Positions 23,398 through 34,071 of a stretch of DNA of 64,000 bases are shown here, piece by piece. A program made the position numbers and the translations under genes. Source of the stretch: an uncultured Sphingomonas sp. Lineage in GTDB: Bacteria; Pseudomonadota; Alphaproteobacteria; Sphingomonadales; Sphingomonadaceae. Positions within the stretch are counted from its first letter, which is position 1, and each line of letters begins with the position of its first letter. The notes under the pieces are model-generated. The model made no database searches. It was not told the DNA's origin and was given only the letters and a program-made list of their open reading frames with translations. The DNA is taken from contig NZ_CADCVZ010000015.1 of NCBI RefSeq assembly GCF_902806265.1, forward strand, positions 47,748-111,747, written 5' to 3'.

Positions 23398-23967
23398 GTG
23401 AGCAGAGGCGAGGGGGGCAGCAGGGAACGTGAGCGCGGGCGCCGGGCACCGCAGCCGCTGGACCCGGCCAAGCTGCAGGAACTGGCGCTACGCTACGTTT
23501 CCCGGTTCGCAACCACCCGGGCCAAGGCCGAAGATTACCTCCGCCGCAAGCTACGCGAGCGCGGCTGGAACGGCGAGGGTTCGCCGGACCCGGATGGGTT
23601 GGTGAGCAAGCTTGCGGCGCTGGGCTACATCGACGACGCCGCCTTCGCGCGGGCCAAGGCCGGTTCGCTGGGGGCACGCGGCTATGGGCTCCGGCGGGTC
23701 AGCCAGGCGCTTGCCCAAGCTGGGGTCTCCGAAGCGGACGGGGAGGACGCCCGGACAGTGGCCGGGGACGGCGCTGTGGAAGCCGCGGTGCTCTTCGCCC
23801 GCCGCCGTCGCATCGGGCCGTTCGCCACCGGGCCGGGCGATCCGGCGGCACGCGAGAAAGCGCTCGCTGCGATGATTCGCGCGGGCCACGGCTTTGCTTT
23901 GGCGAAGGCGATCGTGAACACTGCCCCTGGCGAACAGCTCGATCTCGACGACTTCGGCCCGCATTAA
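23398..23967 (+). CDS. recX: Regulatory protein RecX
   Basis: RecX binds RecA filaments and limits their growth. The product has 189 residues from the GTG chosen here; a GTG at 23380 is an alternative. The helical repeats typical of RecX are visible: ALRYVSRFATTRAKAEDYLRR in the first, LAALGYIDDAAFARAKAGSL in the second, and GYGLRRVSQAL in the third. The charged N-terminal extension (RGEGGSRERERGRR) is common in sphingomonads. recA is not adjacent. It is divergent from the acyl-AMP ligase gene. Confidence 0.87.
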   Translation: MSRGEGGSRERERGRRAPQPLDPAKLQELALRYVSRFATTRAKAEDYLRRKLRERGWNGEGSPDPDGLVSKLAALGYIDDAAFARAKAGSLGARGYGLRRVSQALAQAGVSEADGEDARTVAGDGAVEAAVLFARRRRIGPFATGPGDPAAREKALAAMIRAGHGFALAKAIVNTAPGEQLDLDDFGPH

Positions 23968-24026
23968 TTGTAATCGCGGCGTAACGGCTTTGCCCCGAGG
24001 GCGCCGGTCGTGCTACTGACAGTATT

Positions 24027-24611
24027 GTGCAACCGGAGCCCGCCACGCGAGTCGCCGAACGAACATCCGTGGGAGGACCCATAAGTGCGCCCGGCGCGGA
24101 GCCGGTTCGTGCAACGGGGCGGGTCAAGTGGTTCGATGCCACCCGCGGCTTCGGATTTCTCGTTTCGGACGAGTTCGACGGCGACATCCTGATTCATTTC
24201 AGCGTTCTCAAGGATCACGGCCGGCGGAGCCTGCCGGAGGGAGCGCTTGTGGAATGCGAGGTGGTGCGGCAGAACCGCGGCCTTCAGGCGAGCCGCATTG
24301 TCGCCATCGACTTGAGCCAGGCCCCGAGCCCGAGCGTCTTCCCGGCCGCTGCTGCGGCTGAACGCTCGGATCGCCAGGACCTGCTCGACGGGGCGGGTGC
24401 GTTCGAGATCGTGGAGGTGAAGTGGTTCAACCGCGTAAAAGGCTATGGGTTCGTCAATCGTCCAGGCGATCCCGGGCAGGACATCTTCCTCCATATGGAG
24501 ACCGTGCGCCGGGCCGGGATCGCGGATCTGCAGCCCGGGCAGGGCCTGAAGGCCCGGGTCGCGGAAGGACGCAAGGGTCTGACCGCAGTCGACGTACAGC
24601 TGTCCGCTTGA
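24027..24611 (+). CDS. Double-domain cold-shock protein
   Basis: A 194-residue protein with two cold-shock domains that bind single-stranded nucleic acid. Domain 1 (about residues 30-90) has [16 protein letters not shown] with ILIHFSVL as the RNP2-like motif. Domain 2 (about 125-192) has [15 protein letters not shown] and DIFLHMETV. Two-domain CspA proteins are typical of alphaproteobacteria and often precede a DUF192 gene, as here. The start is uncertain: GTG at 24027 is the first option and a GTG at 24069 the next. The stop codon overlaps the TTG start of the next gene. Confidence 0.88.
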   Translation: MQPEPATRVAERTSVGGPISAPGAEPVRATGRVKWFDATRGFGFLVSDEFDGDILIHFSVLKDHGRRSLPEGALVECEVVRQNRGLQASRIVAIDLSQAPSPSVFPAAAAAERSDRQDLLDGAGAFEIVEVKWFNRVKGYGFVNRPGDPGQDIFLHMETVRRAGIADLQPGQGLKARVAEGRKGLTAVDVQLSA

Positions 24612-25078
24612 GCCTCGCCGCGGCGCTTCTGCCGCTCCACTTCATGTCCGCCGCCTGTCAGTCGCAGGCTAGCGAGGCGCAGTTGCAGCGCTCGGTTGCT
24701 GGTCTCCAGCAGGTGCCGCTCACCGTGACGACCGCCGCGGGCAAGGTCCACCGGTTCACCGTGGAGGTGGCGCGCACGCAGGAAGAGCAGGCCCAGGGGC
24801 TGATGAACCGGCAGTCGGTTGCAGCTGATGCCGGCATGATCTTCCCGATGGTTCCGCCGCGCCCTGCGAGCTTCTGGATGAAGAACACGCTGGTTCCCCT
24901 CGACATAATCTTCGTCCGCCCCGACGGCACGATCGCCAGCATCGAGGAGAACACGGTGCCGCTGAGCCTCGAGCCGGTGATGAGCACCGAACCCGTGGCC
25001 GCGGTGCTGGAGCTGGCCGGCGGGCGCTCGGCGGAGCTGGGCATCAAGGGCGGCGACCGGGTGAGCTGGCCGCGCTGA
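24608..25078 (+). CDS. DUF192 family lipoprotein
   Basis: A 156-residue exported lipoprotein. The signal segment [17 protein letters not shown] ends in a lipobox (SAAC). The DUF192 domain covers residues 35-155: [20 protein letters not shown], then GMIFPM and [14 protein letters not shown] with its conserved W-M-K-N-T. The TTG start at 24608 overlaps the preceding stop codon (TTGA) and gives a proper signal peptide; no ATG is available before the lipobox. The function of DUF192 is unknown. The coupling with a cold-shock protein gene is conserved in alphaproteobacteria. Confidence 0.85.
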   Translation: MSLAAALLPLHFMSAACQSQASEAQLQRSVAGLQQVPLTVTTAAGKVHRFTVEVARTQEEQAQGLMNRQSVAADAGMIFPMVPPRPASFWMKNTLVPLDIIFVRPDGTIASIEENTVPLSLEPVMSTEPVAAVLELAGGRSAELGIKGGDRVSWPR

Positions 25079-25119
25079 GCCTTGCGCTCCGCCGCCAACC
25101 GCGTCACAGGCTGCGCCCC

Positions 25120-25503
25120 ATGGGATTTCTCGCTTCGATCTTCACCTGGTGGAACGGCGCGGGCCTGACCACCCGGCTGATGACCCGGCGCCACGGCCGG
25201 GAGGTGGGGCGCGACGAGCTCGGCAACATCTACTACCAGCACCGCAGGGATTTGAACCGCCGCTGGGTGATCTACCATGGCGCCAACGATGCCAGCCGCA
25301 CGCCGCCTGGCTGGTCGACCTGGCTCCGCGGGCAGATCGACGACGTGCCCGACAAGGCATTGCCCCCGCGACGGCCGTTCGAGAAACCCGCGGTAGCGAA
25401 CCTGACGGGCACGGGAGAAACCTACCGGCCGTCCGGCTCCTTGTCGCGGGCCGGGCAGCGCCCGGCGGCGACGGGCGACTACCAGGCCTGGACCCCGGAT
25501 TAA
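25120..25503 (+). CDS. Complex I accessory subunit, NDUFA12 (17.2 kDa) type
   Basis: A 127-residue protein of the family that includes mitochondrial NDUFA12/B17.2, a supernumerary subunit of NADH:ubiquinone oxidoreductase found in alphaproteobacteria and mitochondria. Diagnostic segments are GREVGRDELGNIYYQHR, RRWVIYHG and the DASRTPPGWSTWLRGQIDDVP block. The C-terminus is Pro/Gly-rich with YRPSGSLSRAGQRP. It is followed after two bases by the DUF2155 gene, part of a conserved alphaproteobacterial gene block with aat and accBC. Confidence 0.95.
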   Translation: MGFLASIFTWWNGAGLTTRLMTRRHGREVGRDELGNIYYQHRRDLNRRWVIYHGANDASRTPPGWSTWLRGQIDDVPDKALPPRRPFEKPAVANLTGTGETYRPSGSLSRAGQRPAATGDYQAWTPD

Positions 25504-25505
25504 GC

Positions 25506-26081
25506 ATGCGCGCGGTTCCGGCGATCCTGATGAGCGCGCTGGCGCTTGCGGCGTGCGACCAGCTGCAGCAGCGGCAAACGGAGCAGCCAGCCAAGGCGCC
25601 CGCGGCGCCGGCCGCGGCGCCCACCGCCCCGGCCCAGCCCACCGCCGTAGCTCAACCCGGGACCACCCCGATGAACAAGCGGGTGGCGGTGCTCGGCTTC
25701 CTCAACAAGCGCAACGGCATCGCCCGTGACCTGACCCTGCGCCCGGGCCAGGCGATCCGGATCAAGGACGCGATCGTGCGGCTGCGGGCATGCGAGACCA
25801 CGCCGCCGTGGGAGTTCGACCGGCTGACCGGCGCGTTCGTGCAGCTCGACGTGCAGCAGCCGGGCGGCGGCTGGCGGCGGGTGTTCAGCGGCTGGCTGTA
25901 CAAGGAGTCGCCCTCGCTCAACGTGGTCGAGCATCCGGTCTACGACGTCTGGCCCAAGAGCTGCACGATGAGCTTCCCCGCGGCCCCGGACATGCCTGAC
26001 CCGCCCGCGGAGACGAGCGACTCGTCCAGCGCGTCGAACCGGGCGGCGAAGCGCAGCGCTTCGGACAGCAACCCGACGTAG
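25506..26081 (+). CDS. DUF2155 domain lipoprotein
   Basis: A 191-residue exported protein starting [19 protein letters not shown] with lipobox LAAC. A Gln/Pro/Ala-rich linker (residues 20-55) leads to the DUF2155 domain: [55 protein letters not shown] and a cysteine in PKSCTM. Function unknown; it is regularly next to NDUFA12 and aat. Its C-terminal 47 codons overlap the 3' end of aat on the other strand. This tail is Ser/Asn/Pro-rich and may be a secondary extension. Confidence 0.9.
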   Translation: MRAVPAILMSALALAACDQLQQRQTEQPAKAPAAPAAAPTAPAQPTAVAQPGTTPMNKRVAVLGFLNKRNGIARDLTLRPGQAIRIKDAIVRLRACETTPPWEFDRLTGAFVQLDVQQPGGGWRRVFSGWLYKESPSLNVVEHPVYDVWPKSCTMSFPAAPDMPDPPAETSDSSSASNRAAKRSASDSNPT

Positions 26082-26611
26082 GTGTCGCGCGACACGGTGA
26101 CCGCGCCGAGGCTGGCGAGATGGTCGGTCATGAACTGGCAGTCGAGCAGTGAGTAGCCGCCGACCTGCAACCGTGCCATCAGCCAGGCCAGCGCGACCTT
26201 GGACGCGTCCGTCGCCCGGCTGAACATGCTTTCGCCGAAAAAGGCCCGGCCGAGCGCCACGCCATAGATGCCGCCGACCAGGCGGTCGTCCTGCCAGACC
26301 TCGACCGAGTGGGCCGCCCGGCGGGCGTGCAGCGCAAGCATCGCCTCTTCGATCTGACCGTTGATCCAGGTTTCCGGTCGGTGCGCGCAGCCGCGGATCA
26401 CCCCGGCGAAATCGCGGTTGGCGGTGACGGCAAAGCGGTCCGAGCGGAGCGTGCGGGCGAGGGAGCGGGAGAGGCGGAAGCCGCCGACAGGGATGATCGC
26501 CCGTTCCCGCGGCTCGACCCAGAACAGGTCGGGCGCGTCGCGGCTTTCGGCCATCGGGAAGATGCCGGCCGCGTAGCCGCGCAGCACTAGGTCGGGGTCG
26601 AGGGTGGTCAC
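25940..26611 (-). CDS. aat: Leucyl/phenylalanyl-tRNA--protein transferase
   Basis: N-end rule enzyme that adds Leu or Phe from aminoacyl-tRNA to proteins with N-terminal Arg or Lys, marking them for ClpS/ClpAP degradation. The product has 223 residues, and the signatures [55 protein letters not shown] and [15 protein letters not shown] are present. The start is GTG at 26611. Its last 142 bases overlap the convergent DUF2155 gene. It follows arsC by nine bases and is probably co-transcribed. Confidence 0.95.
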   Translation of the reverse strand: MTTLDPDLVLRGYAAGIFPMAESRDAPDLFWVEPRERAIIPVGGFRLSRSLARTLRSDRFAVTANRDFAGVIRGCAHRPETWINGQIEEAMLALHARRAAHSVEVWQDDRLVGGIYGVALGRAFFGESMFSRATDASKVALAWLMARLQVGGYSLLDCQFMTDHLASLGAVTVSRDTYVGLLSEALRFAARFDALDESLVSAGGSGMSGAAGKLIVQLLGQTS

Positions 26612-26620
26612 GGACCCGCC

Positions 26621-26968
26621 CTACAGGATCGCGTGCACCTCGTCCTGCGGGCGGCACAAGCGGACGCCGCCGTCGGTCTCGACCAGCGGCCGCTCGATCA
26701 GGATGGGGTGCCGCACCATGGCGTCCAGGATCGCCTCGTCGCCGACGCCCGGCTCCAGCAGCCCGAGTTCGGCGACGAGCGGCTCCTTGGCGCGCAGCCC
26801 CCTGCGCGGGGTGAGGCCGGCGCGGGCGTAGAGGCGGCGGAGCTCCTCGCGGGACGGCGGGTCCTCCAGATACTCGACCACCCGCGGCTCCACCCCGGCC
26901 TCCCGCAGGATCGCCAGCGTCTTGCGCGAGGTGCCGCAGGCGGGGTTGTGGTAGATGGTGGCAGTCAT
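26621..26968 (-). CDS. arsC: Arsenate reductase, ArsC (glutaredoxin-coupled) family
   Basis: A 115-residue thioredoxin-fold protein. The catalytic cysteine is Cys11 in NPACGTSRKTL; the usual downstream features follow (VVEYLEDPPSREELRRL, then HPILIERPLVE). This fits the E. coli ArsC type, which reduces arsenate to arsenite with glutaredoxin. No arsB, arsR or acr3 is nearby, so in this place it may be a housekeeping ArsC/YffB-like protein. The frame continues far upstream as a shadow of the ABC-F gene; ATG at 26968 is the family start. Confidence 0.9.
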   Translation of the reverse strand: MTATIYHNPACGTSRKTLAILREAGVEPRVVEYLEDPPSREELRRLYARAGLTPRRGLRAKEPLVAELGLLEPGVGDEAILDAMVRHPILIERPLVETDGGVRLCRPQDEVHAIL

Positions 26969-27187
26969 GCGTGCCCCAGCTTGACTCGGTTGACCGTGGA
27001 TCGCGGTTTCGGCGTGACCTTCGTGACCTCGCCGCCAACTCGCTGCTCGCGAAGGATGATGCGGCTGGGGGCGTGAGCGACGCGAGACATGCTGCGCGGC
27101 ATGGCACAATGCGAGGGCTGTAGGACAGGCTTTTGTCCAGCGCTGCAGGTCTTGGGTTCGCCACGATTGGCCGGTAAGGGACCCGCC

Positions 27188-29056
27188 ATGCTGAGCATCA
27201 ACGGTATCACGGTGCGCCTTGGCGGGCGCACGATCATCGATCGCGCATCGGCGGCGATCCGCCCGAACAGCCGGGTGGGCCTGATCGGCCGCAACGGCGC
27301 GGGCAAGTCCACCCTGATGAAGGTGATGATCGGCGAGCTCGAACCCGACGAGGGCGAGATCGACATGCCCCGCCGTACGAGGCTCGGCTACATCGCCCAA
27401 GAAGCGCCGAGCGGCACCGCCACGCCGTTCGAGACGGTTCTGGCGGCCGATGCGGAGCGGGCCGCGCTGATGGACGAGGCGGAGACCTGCACCGACATGG
27501 ACCGGCTCGGCGATGTGCATGAGCGGCTGCTGGCGATCGATGCCTATACCGCGCCCGCCCGAGCGGCCCGGATCCTGCTCGGCCTCGGCTTCGACGAGGA
27601 GATGCAGGCCCGCCCGCTGGATAGCTATTCCGGCGGCTGGAAGATGCGCGTCGCCCTGGCCGCGCTGCTGTTTTCCGAGCCCGACCTCCTGCTGCTCGAC
27701 GAGCCGTCCAACCACTTGGACCTGGAAGCCACGCTGTGGCTCGAAAGCTTCCTGAAGAGCTATGCCGGAACCCTGGTCGTGATCAGCCATGAGCGCGACC
27801 TGCTGAACAATGTCGTGGATACCATTCTCCACCTCGATCGGGGAAAGATCGACCTGTACTCGGGCGGCTACGATGATTTCGAGCGGCAGCGGGCAGAACG
27901 GGCGGCGCAGCTCGCGGCCGCCAAGGCGTCGCAGGATGCCCAGCGCGCCCGGCTTCAGGATTACATCGCACGGAACAGCGCGCGGGCGTCGACCGCGAAG
28001 CAGGCCCAGTCGCGCGCGAAGATGCTTGCCAAGATGCAGCCGATCGCCGCCTTGGCCGAGGATCCGACCCTGAGCTTCGCTTTCCCGAGCCCGACCGAAC
28101 TCAAGCCGCCGCTCATCACGCTCGAGATGGCTGCCGTCGGCTATGCGGATGCGAGCCCGGTCTTGCGCTTCCTCAACCTGCGGATCGATCCCGACGACCG
28201 GATCGCCCTGCTTGGCCGCAACGGCAACGGCAAGACGACGCTGGCGCGCCTGCTGGCTGCCCAGCTCGCCCCGATGGAAGGCGGAATGAATGCCTCGGGA
28301 AAGATGCGGGTCGGCTACTTCACCCAGTACCAGGTGGAAGAGCTGCATGGCGACGACACGCCGCTGCAGCACATGATCCGCGCCATGGCGGGAGCGACGC
28401 CCGGCGCCGTCCGCGCGCAGCTCGGCCGCTTCGGCTTCTCGGGCGACAAGGCGACCACGAAAACCAACAAGCTTTCAGGGGGCGAGCGGGCGCGCTTGGC
28501 GCTTGCGTTGATCACGCGGGAGGCGCCGCACCTACTGATCCTCGACGAGCCGACCAACCACCTGGATGTCGATGCGCGGGAGGCGCTGGTCCAGGCGCTG
28601 AACGATTACGATGGCGCGGTCATCCTCATCAGCCACGACCGTCACATGGTGGAATTGACGGCGGATCGGCTGGTCCTGGTCGAGAATGGTGCGGCGGTCG
28701 ACTACCCCGGCAGCATCGACGACTACATCGACCTGGTGCTCGGGCGTAACCAGCCGAAGGTCGAGGCGAAGCCGAAAGCGGCCAAGGTCGATCGCAAGGC
28801 CGAGGCGAAGGCGCGTGAAGACGCCCGCGCGCTGAAGAAAGCGGCGGCTGCCGCCGAAGCGGAAAGCGCCCGCCTGGCAGCCGAGTGCTCGGCGATCGAT
28901 CGCGCCATGTTCGATCCGAGCGCGGCCGACCCGAAGCTCGCGTCGCTACCGATGAGCGAATTGTCGCGACAACGGGCGAAGCTGTCGGCGGAGTTGGTGC
29001 TCGCCGAAACGCGTTGGCTGCAAGTCAGCGAGCAGATCGAACGGCAAGCTGCCTGA
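27188..29056 (+). CDS. ABC-F family ATP-binding protein
   Basis: A 622-residue soluble protein with two ABC ATPase domains in tandem and no membrane segment. Domain 1 has Walker A GRNGAGKST, signature YSGGW and Walker B LLLLDEPSNHLDL. Domain 2 has GRNGNGKTT, LSGGERARLAL and LLILDEPTNHLD. A charged interdomain linker and a Lys/Ala-rich coiled-coil tail (residues 540-622) follow. ABC-F proteins act on ribosomes; the layout resembles YheS. The ATG at 27188 has AAGGGA eight bases upstream and begins directly at the first domain (MLSINGITVRLGG). Confidence 0.93.
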   Translation: MLSINGITVRLGGRTIIDRASAAIRPNSRVGLIGRNGAGKSTLMKVMIGELEPDEGEIDMPRRTRLGYIAQEAPSGTATPFETVLAADAERAALMDEAETCTDMDRLGDVHERLLAIDAYTAPARAARILLGLGFDEEMQARPLDSYSGGWKMRVALAALLFSEPDLLLLDEPSNHLDLEATLWLESFLKSYAGTLVVISHERDLLNNVVDTILHLDRGKIDLYSGGYDDFERQRAERAAQLAAAKASQDAQRARLQDYIARNSARASTAKQAQSRAKMLAKMQPIAALAEDPTLSFAFPSPTELKPPLITLEMAAVGYADASPVLRFLNLRIDPDDRIALLGRNGNGKTTLARLLAAQLAPMEGGMNASGKMRVGYFTQYQVEELHGDDTPLQHMIRAMAGATPGAVRAQLGRFGFSGDKATTKTNKLSGGERARLALALITREAPHLLILDEPTNHLDVDAREALVQALNDYDGAVILISHDRHMVELTADRLVLVENGAAVDYPGSIDDYIDLVLGRNQPKVEAKPKAAKVDRKAEAKAREDARALKKAAAAAEAESARLAAECSAIDRAMFDPSAADPKLASLPMSELSRQRAKLSAELVLAETRWLQVSEQIERQAA

Positions 29057-29173
29057 ACCGCAGGTGCGGCGCTGAACGTTGATAGGCTTGCGGGTGACTG
29101 TGCTTGCGCGGTGCGTGGCGACTCACCCGTGCCGGCAGGCGATGGGCTTGGCGCGAGGGAATGCTGAGCCGGG

Positions 29174-30529
<1,356 letters not shown>

Positions 30530-30531
30530 GG

Positions 30532-31050
30532 TTATTCGATGACCACCAGCGGTTGGTCGAACTCGACCGGCTGGGCGTTGGCGACGAGCAGCTGGCGGAC
30601 GATCCCGCCGCGCGGCGCGGTGATCGGGTTCATGACCTTCATCGCTTCCACGATCAGCAGGGTATCGCCTTCCTTGACGGTCTCGCCGGGGGTAGCGAAC
30701 GGCTTGGAGCCAGGCTCGGCGGACAGGTAGCAGGTGCCGACCATGGGCGAGCGGACTAGGTCGCCGGCGGGGAGGGACTCGGCGGCGGCGGAGGCGTCGC
30801 TGGCGGCCGCGGTCGGGGTGGAAGGATGCGCGGGAGCTGCCGCTGCGATCGGCGCGGCGACCGGCGCGGCGTAGGCGACCGGGGCCGCGGCCATGGTGAG
30901 CTCGCGGCGGACGCGGATCTTGCGGTCGCCGTCCTCGACTTCGATCTCCGTCAGCTCGTTGGCGCTCAGCAGCTCGGCCAGCTCGCGCACCAGCGCGCTG
31001 TCCACGCGCATCTGCTTGCCGCTGCCGCTGCCGCCCGTTTCGTCAGCCAT
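30532..31050 (-). CDS. accB: Acetyl-CoA carboxylase, biotin carboxyl carrier protein
   Basis: Carrier subunit of acetyl-CoA carboxylase, 172 residues. The N-terminal helix ([21 protein letters not shown]), an Ala/Pro-rich linker (about residues 60-95) and the C-terminal biotinyl domain are present. Biotin attaches to Lys138 in EAMKVMN. Two ATGs compete: 31050 (MADETGG, chosen; GGGACA lies upstream) and 31062, four codons earlier. The frame extends further into aroQ, which is not coding in this frame. Confidence 0.96.
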   Translation of the reverse strand: MADETGGSGSGKQMRVDSALVRELAELLSANELTEIEVEDGDRKIRVRRELTMAAAPVAYAAPVAAPIAAAAPAHPSTPTAAASDASAAAESLPAGDLVRSPMVGTCYLSAEPGSKPFATPGETVKEGDTLLIVEAMKVMNPITAPRGGIVRQLLVANAQPVEFDQPLVVIE

Positions 31051-31084
31051 GTACTGTCCCATGTTCGTTTCGGCGGCGCTCCTG

Positions 31085-31516
31085 TCAGAGCCGCGCGGCC
31101 GCGTCCAGTGCCAGCCGGTAGGAAAGCGCGCCGAAGCCGCTGATCGTTCCCTTGACAACCCCCGCGATAAGGCTGCGGCGGCGGAAGCTTTCGCGGGCAT
31201 GCGGGTTGGACAAGTGGACCTCGATCACGGGGGTGGCGATCGCCGCAACGGCATCGCGCAAGGCAACGCTGGTGTGGGTGAAACCGCCGGCGTTGAGGAC
31301 CACGGCGTGCACCCCCGTTGCAGCGGCTTCATGCAGCCAGTCTATCAGATGGCCTTCGTGGTTGGATTGGCGGACGTCGAGCTCAAGGTCGAGTTCGCGA
31401 GCCTGCTCGGTGAGCGCGGCGGCGATGTCGTCGAGCGTGTCGCGGCCGTAGATGTCGGGCTCGCGGCTGCCCAGCAGGTTGAGGTTGGGGCCGTTGAGGA
31501 CGAAGACCTTGCGCAT
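31085..31516 (-). CDS. aroQ: Type II 3-dehydroquinate dehydratase
   Basis: Shikimate-pathway enzyme that dehydrates 3-dehydroquinate. The product has 143 residues from ATG at 31516 (MRKVFVLNGPNLNLLG), the family start; a GTG seven codons earlier is possible. Active-site elements are visible: the lid residues around SREPDIYG with the catalytic tyrosine, SNHEGHLID, NAGGFTHTSVALRDA and VHLSNPHARE with the catalytic histidine. It heads the aroQ-accB-accC unit, an arrangement conserved in alphaproteobacteria. Confidence 0.97.
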   Translation of the reverse strand: MRKVFVLNGPNLNLLGSREPDIYGRDTLDDIAAALTEQARELDLELDVRQSNHEGHLIDWLHEAAATGVHAVVLNAGGFTHTSVALRDAVAAIATPVIEVHLSNPHARESFRRRSLIAGVVKGTISGFGALSYRLALDAAARL

Positions 31517-31576
31517 TGCGGCAGGGGCGTGCGCCACCTAGATGGTCCAAGTCAAATGAACGAGCTTTCCACCTGC

Positions 31577-31774
31577 ATGATCAAGGTCAACGGCGAGCAC
31601 CGGCGGGTGGCGGCGGGGACCAGCGTGGCCGGCCTGGTGCAGGAGATCGGCTTCGATCCGGCGCGGGTGGCGGTGGAGCGGAACCTGGCGATCGTGCCGC
31701 GCTCGACCCTGGCCGAGGTGCAGGTCGAGGATGGCGACGATTACGAGATCGTCCACTTCGTCGGTGGAGGTTGA
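31577..31774 (+). CDS. thiS: Sulfur carrier protein ThiS
   Basis: A 65-residue ubiquitin-fold carrier that delivers sulfur as a C-terminal thiocarboxylate for thiazole synthesis. The chain ends in the required Gly-Gly (FVGGG has one extra Gly at the end, as is usual in several ThiS proteins). The start MIKVNGEHR at 31577 is typical; an ATG seven codons earlier is possible. thiG begins one base after the stop codon, so both are translated from one message. The promoter must lie in the short gap to the divergent aroQ. Confidence 0.92.
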   Translation: MIKVNGEHRRVAAGTSVAGLVQEIGFDPARVAVERNLAIVPRSTLAEVQVEDGDDYEIVHFVGGG

Positions 31775-31775
31775 G

Positions 31776-32567
31776 ATGAACGTACAAACGCAGATCGAGG
31801 CCGACAGCTGGAGCGTCGCGGGGCGGAGCTTCACCTCGCGGCTGATCGTCGGCACCGGCAAGTACAAGAGCCTGGAGGAGAACGCGGCGGCGGTCGCGGC
31901 TTCGGGTGCGGAGATCGTCACCGTGGCTGTGCGGCGGGTCAACGTCAGCGATCCCAGCGCGCCGATGCTGACCGACTATATCGATCCCAGCCAAGTGACC
32001 TACCTGCCCAACACTGCCGGCTGCTTCAGCGCGGAGGAGGCGATCCGCACGCTGCGGCTGGCGCGCGAAGCGGGCGGCTGGAGCTTGGTCAAGCTGGAGG
32101 TGCTGGCGGAAGCCAAGACGCTCTACCCTGACATGATTGAGACGGTGCGCGCGACGGAGCTGCTCTCGAAAGAGGGCTTTGAGGTGATGGTCTACTGCAC
32201 CGACGATCCGATCATGGCGCGGCGGTGCGAGGATGCGGGCGCAGTGGCGGTGATGCCGCTGGGCGCGCCGATCGGGTCGGGGCTGGGGGTGCAGAACCCG
32301 GTGACGATCCGGCTGATCGTGGAAGGGGCCAAGGTGCCGGTGCTGGTCGACGCGGGCGTCGGCACGGCCAGCGATGCGGCGGCGGCGATGGAGCTCGGCT
32401 GCGACGGGGTGCTGATGAACACCGCGATCGCCGAGGCCAAGAACCCGGTGCTGATGGCGCAGGCGATGAAGGCCGCGGTTGAAGCCGGGCGGCTCGCTTA
32501 CCGGGCCGGGCGCATGGCCAAGCGGCGCTATGCCGATCCGTCGAGTCCGCTGGCCGGCCTTATTTGA
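31776..32567 (+). CDS. thiG: Thiazole synthase ThiG
   Basis: TIM-barrel enzyme that builds the thiazole phosphate of thiamine from deoxyxylulose phosphate, dehydroglycine and ThiS thiocarboxylate. It has 263 residues. The Schiff-base lysine lies in [16 protein letters not shown]; the phosphate-binding loops [13 protein letters not shown] and [20 protein letters not shown] are intact. ATG at 31776 has GGAGG six bases upstream; the upstream in-frame ATG inside thiS is rejected. Its end overlaps the convergent methyltransferase gene by eight bases. Other thi genes are not in the window. Confidence 0.97.
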   Translation: MNVQTQIEADSWSVAGRSFTSRLIVGTGKYKSLEENAAAVAASGAEIVTVAVRRVNVSDPSAPMLTDYIDPSQVTYLPNTAGCFSAEEAIRTLRLAREAGGWSLVKLEVLAEAKTLYPDMIETVRATELLSKEGFEVMVYCTDDPIMARRCEDAGAVAVMPLGAPIGSGLGVQNPVTIRLIVEGAKVPVLVDAGVGTASDAAAAMELGCDGVLMNTAIAEAKNPVLMAQAMKAAVEAGRLAYRAGRMAKRRYADPSSPLAGLI

Positions 32568-33369
32568 TCGCGACTACGACGTGCGCCGACAGGCGCGAGT
32601 CGAAGCCGTGCGGTCCTTCGAGTTCGCGCAAGGCGTCGCGGGCCGCATCCGTGGCGTCCTGCAGCCGCGTGGGATCGCGTTCCTCGATCTCGGACTTCAG
32701 CGGCGTGCCTTGCACTATGCCGACTGCCGCGTCTTCGGGCGTCGTGCCGGGCGCGCTCGCAAGCGCGACGGTCTCGAACTCCATATCGCTGAAGCCGGCG
32801 GCCAGCAGGTCGTGTTCGATTCGCGCCGGGTCGGAGTAGCCGAACGGGGTTCGCGCTAGGAAGCTCGGCGGATCGTCCGGGAACATGGCCGCGATCCGGC
32901 GGCCGATGATCCTCGATACCGGATTGTGGTCGAGACCGTTCCATATGACGAGCAGGTAGCGGCCGCCGCTCCGGAGAACGCGGTAGGCCTCCCGGTTCGC
33001 CCCGGCCTTGTCGGGCATGAACATCAGCCCGAATTGGCAAACGACGAGGTCGAACTCGGCCTCGCCGAACGGTAGCTGCTGCGCATCCGCGGCCTTCAGC
33101 CGCAGCCGGTCGGAACGAAGCCGCTGCGCTGCCTGGTCGAGCATGGCCTGGTTGAGGTCGGTGGCGACGATCCGCGCCGCCGGGCAGGCTTGCAGCAGAA
33201 CTTCGGTGACCAGGCCCGTGCCCGCGGCAGTTTCCAGGATGCACTCGGCCCCCAGTTTCGCGGCGCGGCGGCCGACTTCCTCCGCATAGGGTTTGAACAG
33301 CAAGGGACCGAGATGGCGGTCGTAGATCGCCGGGATCGAGCCGGCGAACGCGCTATCGGTATTGAGCAT
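32560..33369 (-). CDS. Class I SAM-dependent methyltransferase
   Basis: A 269-residue soluble methyltransferase. SAM-binding motif I reads [16 protein letters not shown], with the acidic end of strand 2 at [13 protein letters not shown], and motif IV at [16 protein letters not shown]. The substrate cannot be inferred; the closest recognisable class is the UbiE/methyltransferase-11 type. It is divergent from pcm, only 39 bases away, so their promoters must overlap. Confidence 0.88.
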   Translation of the reverse strand: MLNTDSAFAGSIPAIYDRHLGPLLFKPYAEEVGRRAAKLGAECILETAAGTGLVTEVLLQACPAARIVATDLNQAMLDQAAQRLRSDRLRLKAADAQQLPFGEAEFDLVVCQFGLMFMPDKAGANREAYRVLRSGGRYLLVIWNGLDHNPVSRIIGRRIAAMFPDDPPSFLARTPFGYSDPARIEHDLLAAGFSDMEFETVALASAPGTTPEDAAVGIVQGTPLKSEIEERDPTRLQDATDAARDALRELEGPHGFDSRLSAHVVVAIK

Positions 33370-33408
33370 GGAACGGCACTCCTGGTTCCGCTTTCCTGCT
33401 CCTGCATC

Positions 33409-34071
33409 ATGTCAGATTTTGCGGCAGCGCGCGAGCGGATGATCGAGCGGCAGATTGCCGGGCGGGGGCTGCGCGATCCGCGGCTGCTTGAAGCGTTCAG
33501 TGCTGTGCCGCGCGAGCTGTTCGTGCCGCGCGAGCTTGAGGAGCGCGCTTACGATGACTGCGCGCTGCCGATCGAGTGCGGGCAGACGATCAGCCAGCCG
33601 TACATCGTTGCGCTGACAGTCCATGCGGCGGAGATCGGGCCGGACCACCGAGTGCTCGAGGTGGGCGCAGGGTCGGGGTATGCGGCGGCGGTGATGAGCC
33701 GGTTGGCGCGCGCGGTGATCGCGGTGGAGCGCATCCCCGCGCTGGCGCGGCTGGCGGACGAGCGGATGCGGAGCCTCGGCTTCGACAACGTGCTGGTACT
33801 GTCCCGCGACGGCTCGCTTGGCTGTCCGGGGCAGGCGCCGTTCGATGCAATCGTCTGCGCGGCGGCCGGGCCGCAGGTGCCGCAGGCCTGGCTGGAGCAG
33901 CTCGCGCCCGGCGGCCGGATCGTCATGCCGGTCGGCGCGATCGAGGGTGTGCAGCAGCTCGTCCGGGTGACCCTGGACCGCGATCGCCAGCCGCATCGTG
34001 AGGAGCTTGAGCCCGTCAGGTTCGTTCCCCTGATCGGAGCCCAAGCCTATGACGAGCCTGACCCAAGTTGA
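33409..34071 (+). CDS. pcm: Protein-L-isoaspartate O-methyltransferase
   Basis: A 220-residue enzyme that methylates isoaspartyl residues in damaged proteins and starts their repair. Motifs: the family segment GQTISQPYIVALTVHAAEI, SAM motif I VLEVGAGSGYAAAVMSR, VIAVERIPALA and the post-motif LEQLAPGGRIVMPVG. ATG at 33409 begins the usual N-terminus (MSDFAAARERMIERQI). Its last 23 bases overlap the start of the erythromycin-esterase-like gene, indicating co-translation. Confidence 0.95.
   Translation: MSDFAAARERMIERQIAGRGLRDPRLLEAFSAVPRELFVPRELEERAYDDCALPIECGQTISQPYIVALTVHAAEIGPDHRVLEVGAGSGYAAAVMSRLARAVIAVERIPALARLADERMRSLGFDNVLVLSRDGSLGCPGQAPFDAIVCAAAGPQVPQAWLEQLAPGGRIVMPVGAIEGVQQLVRVTLDRDRQPHREELEPVRFVPLIGAQAYDEPDPS

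Noticed and set aside
26621..26968. Arsenic-resistance operon
   Set aside because: Only an ArsC-fold gene is present; no arsR, arsB, acr3 or arsH lies nearby.
26621..28372. 583-codon form of the ArsC frame
   Set aside because: The first 468 codons are the mirror of the ABC-F gene. The true start is the ATG at 26968, where the ArsC fold begins.
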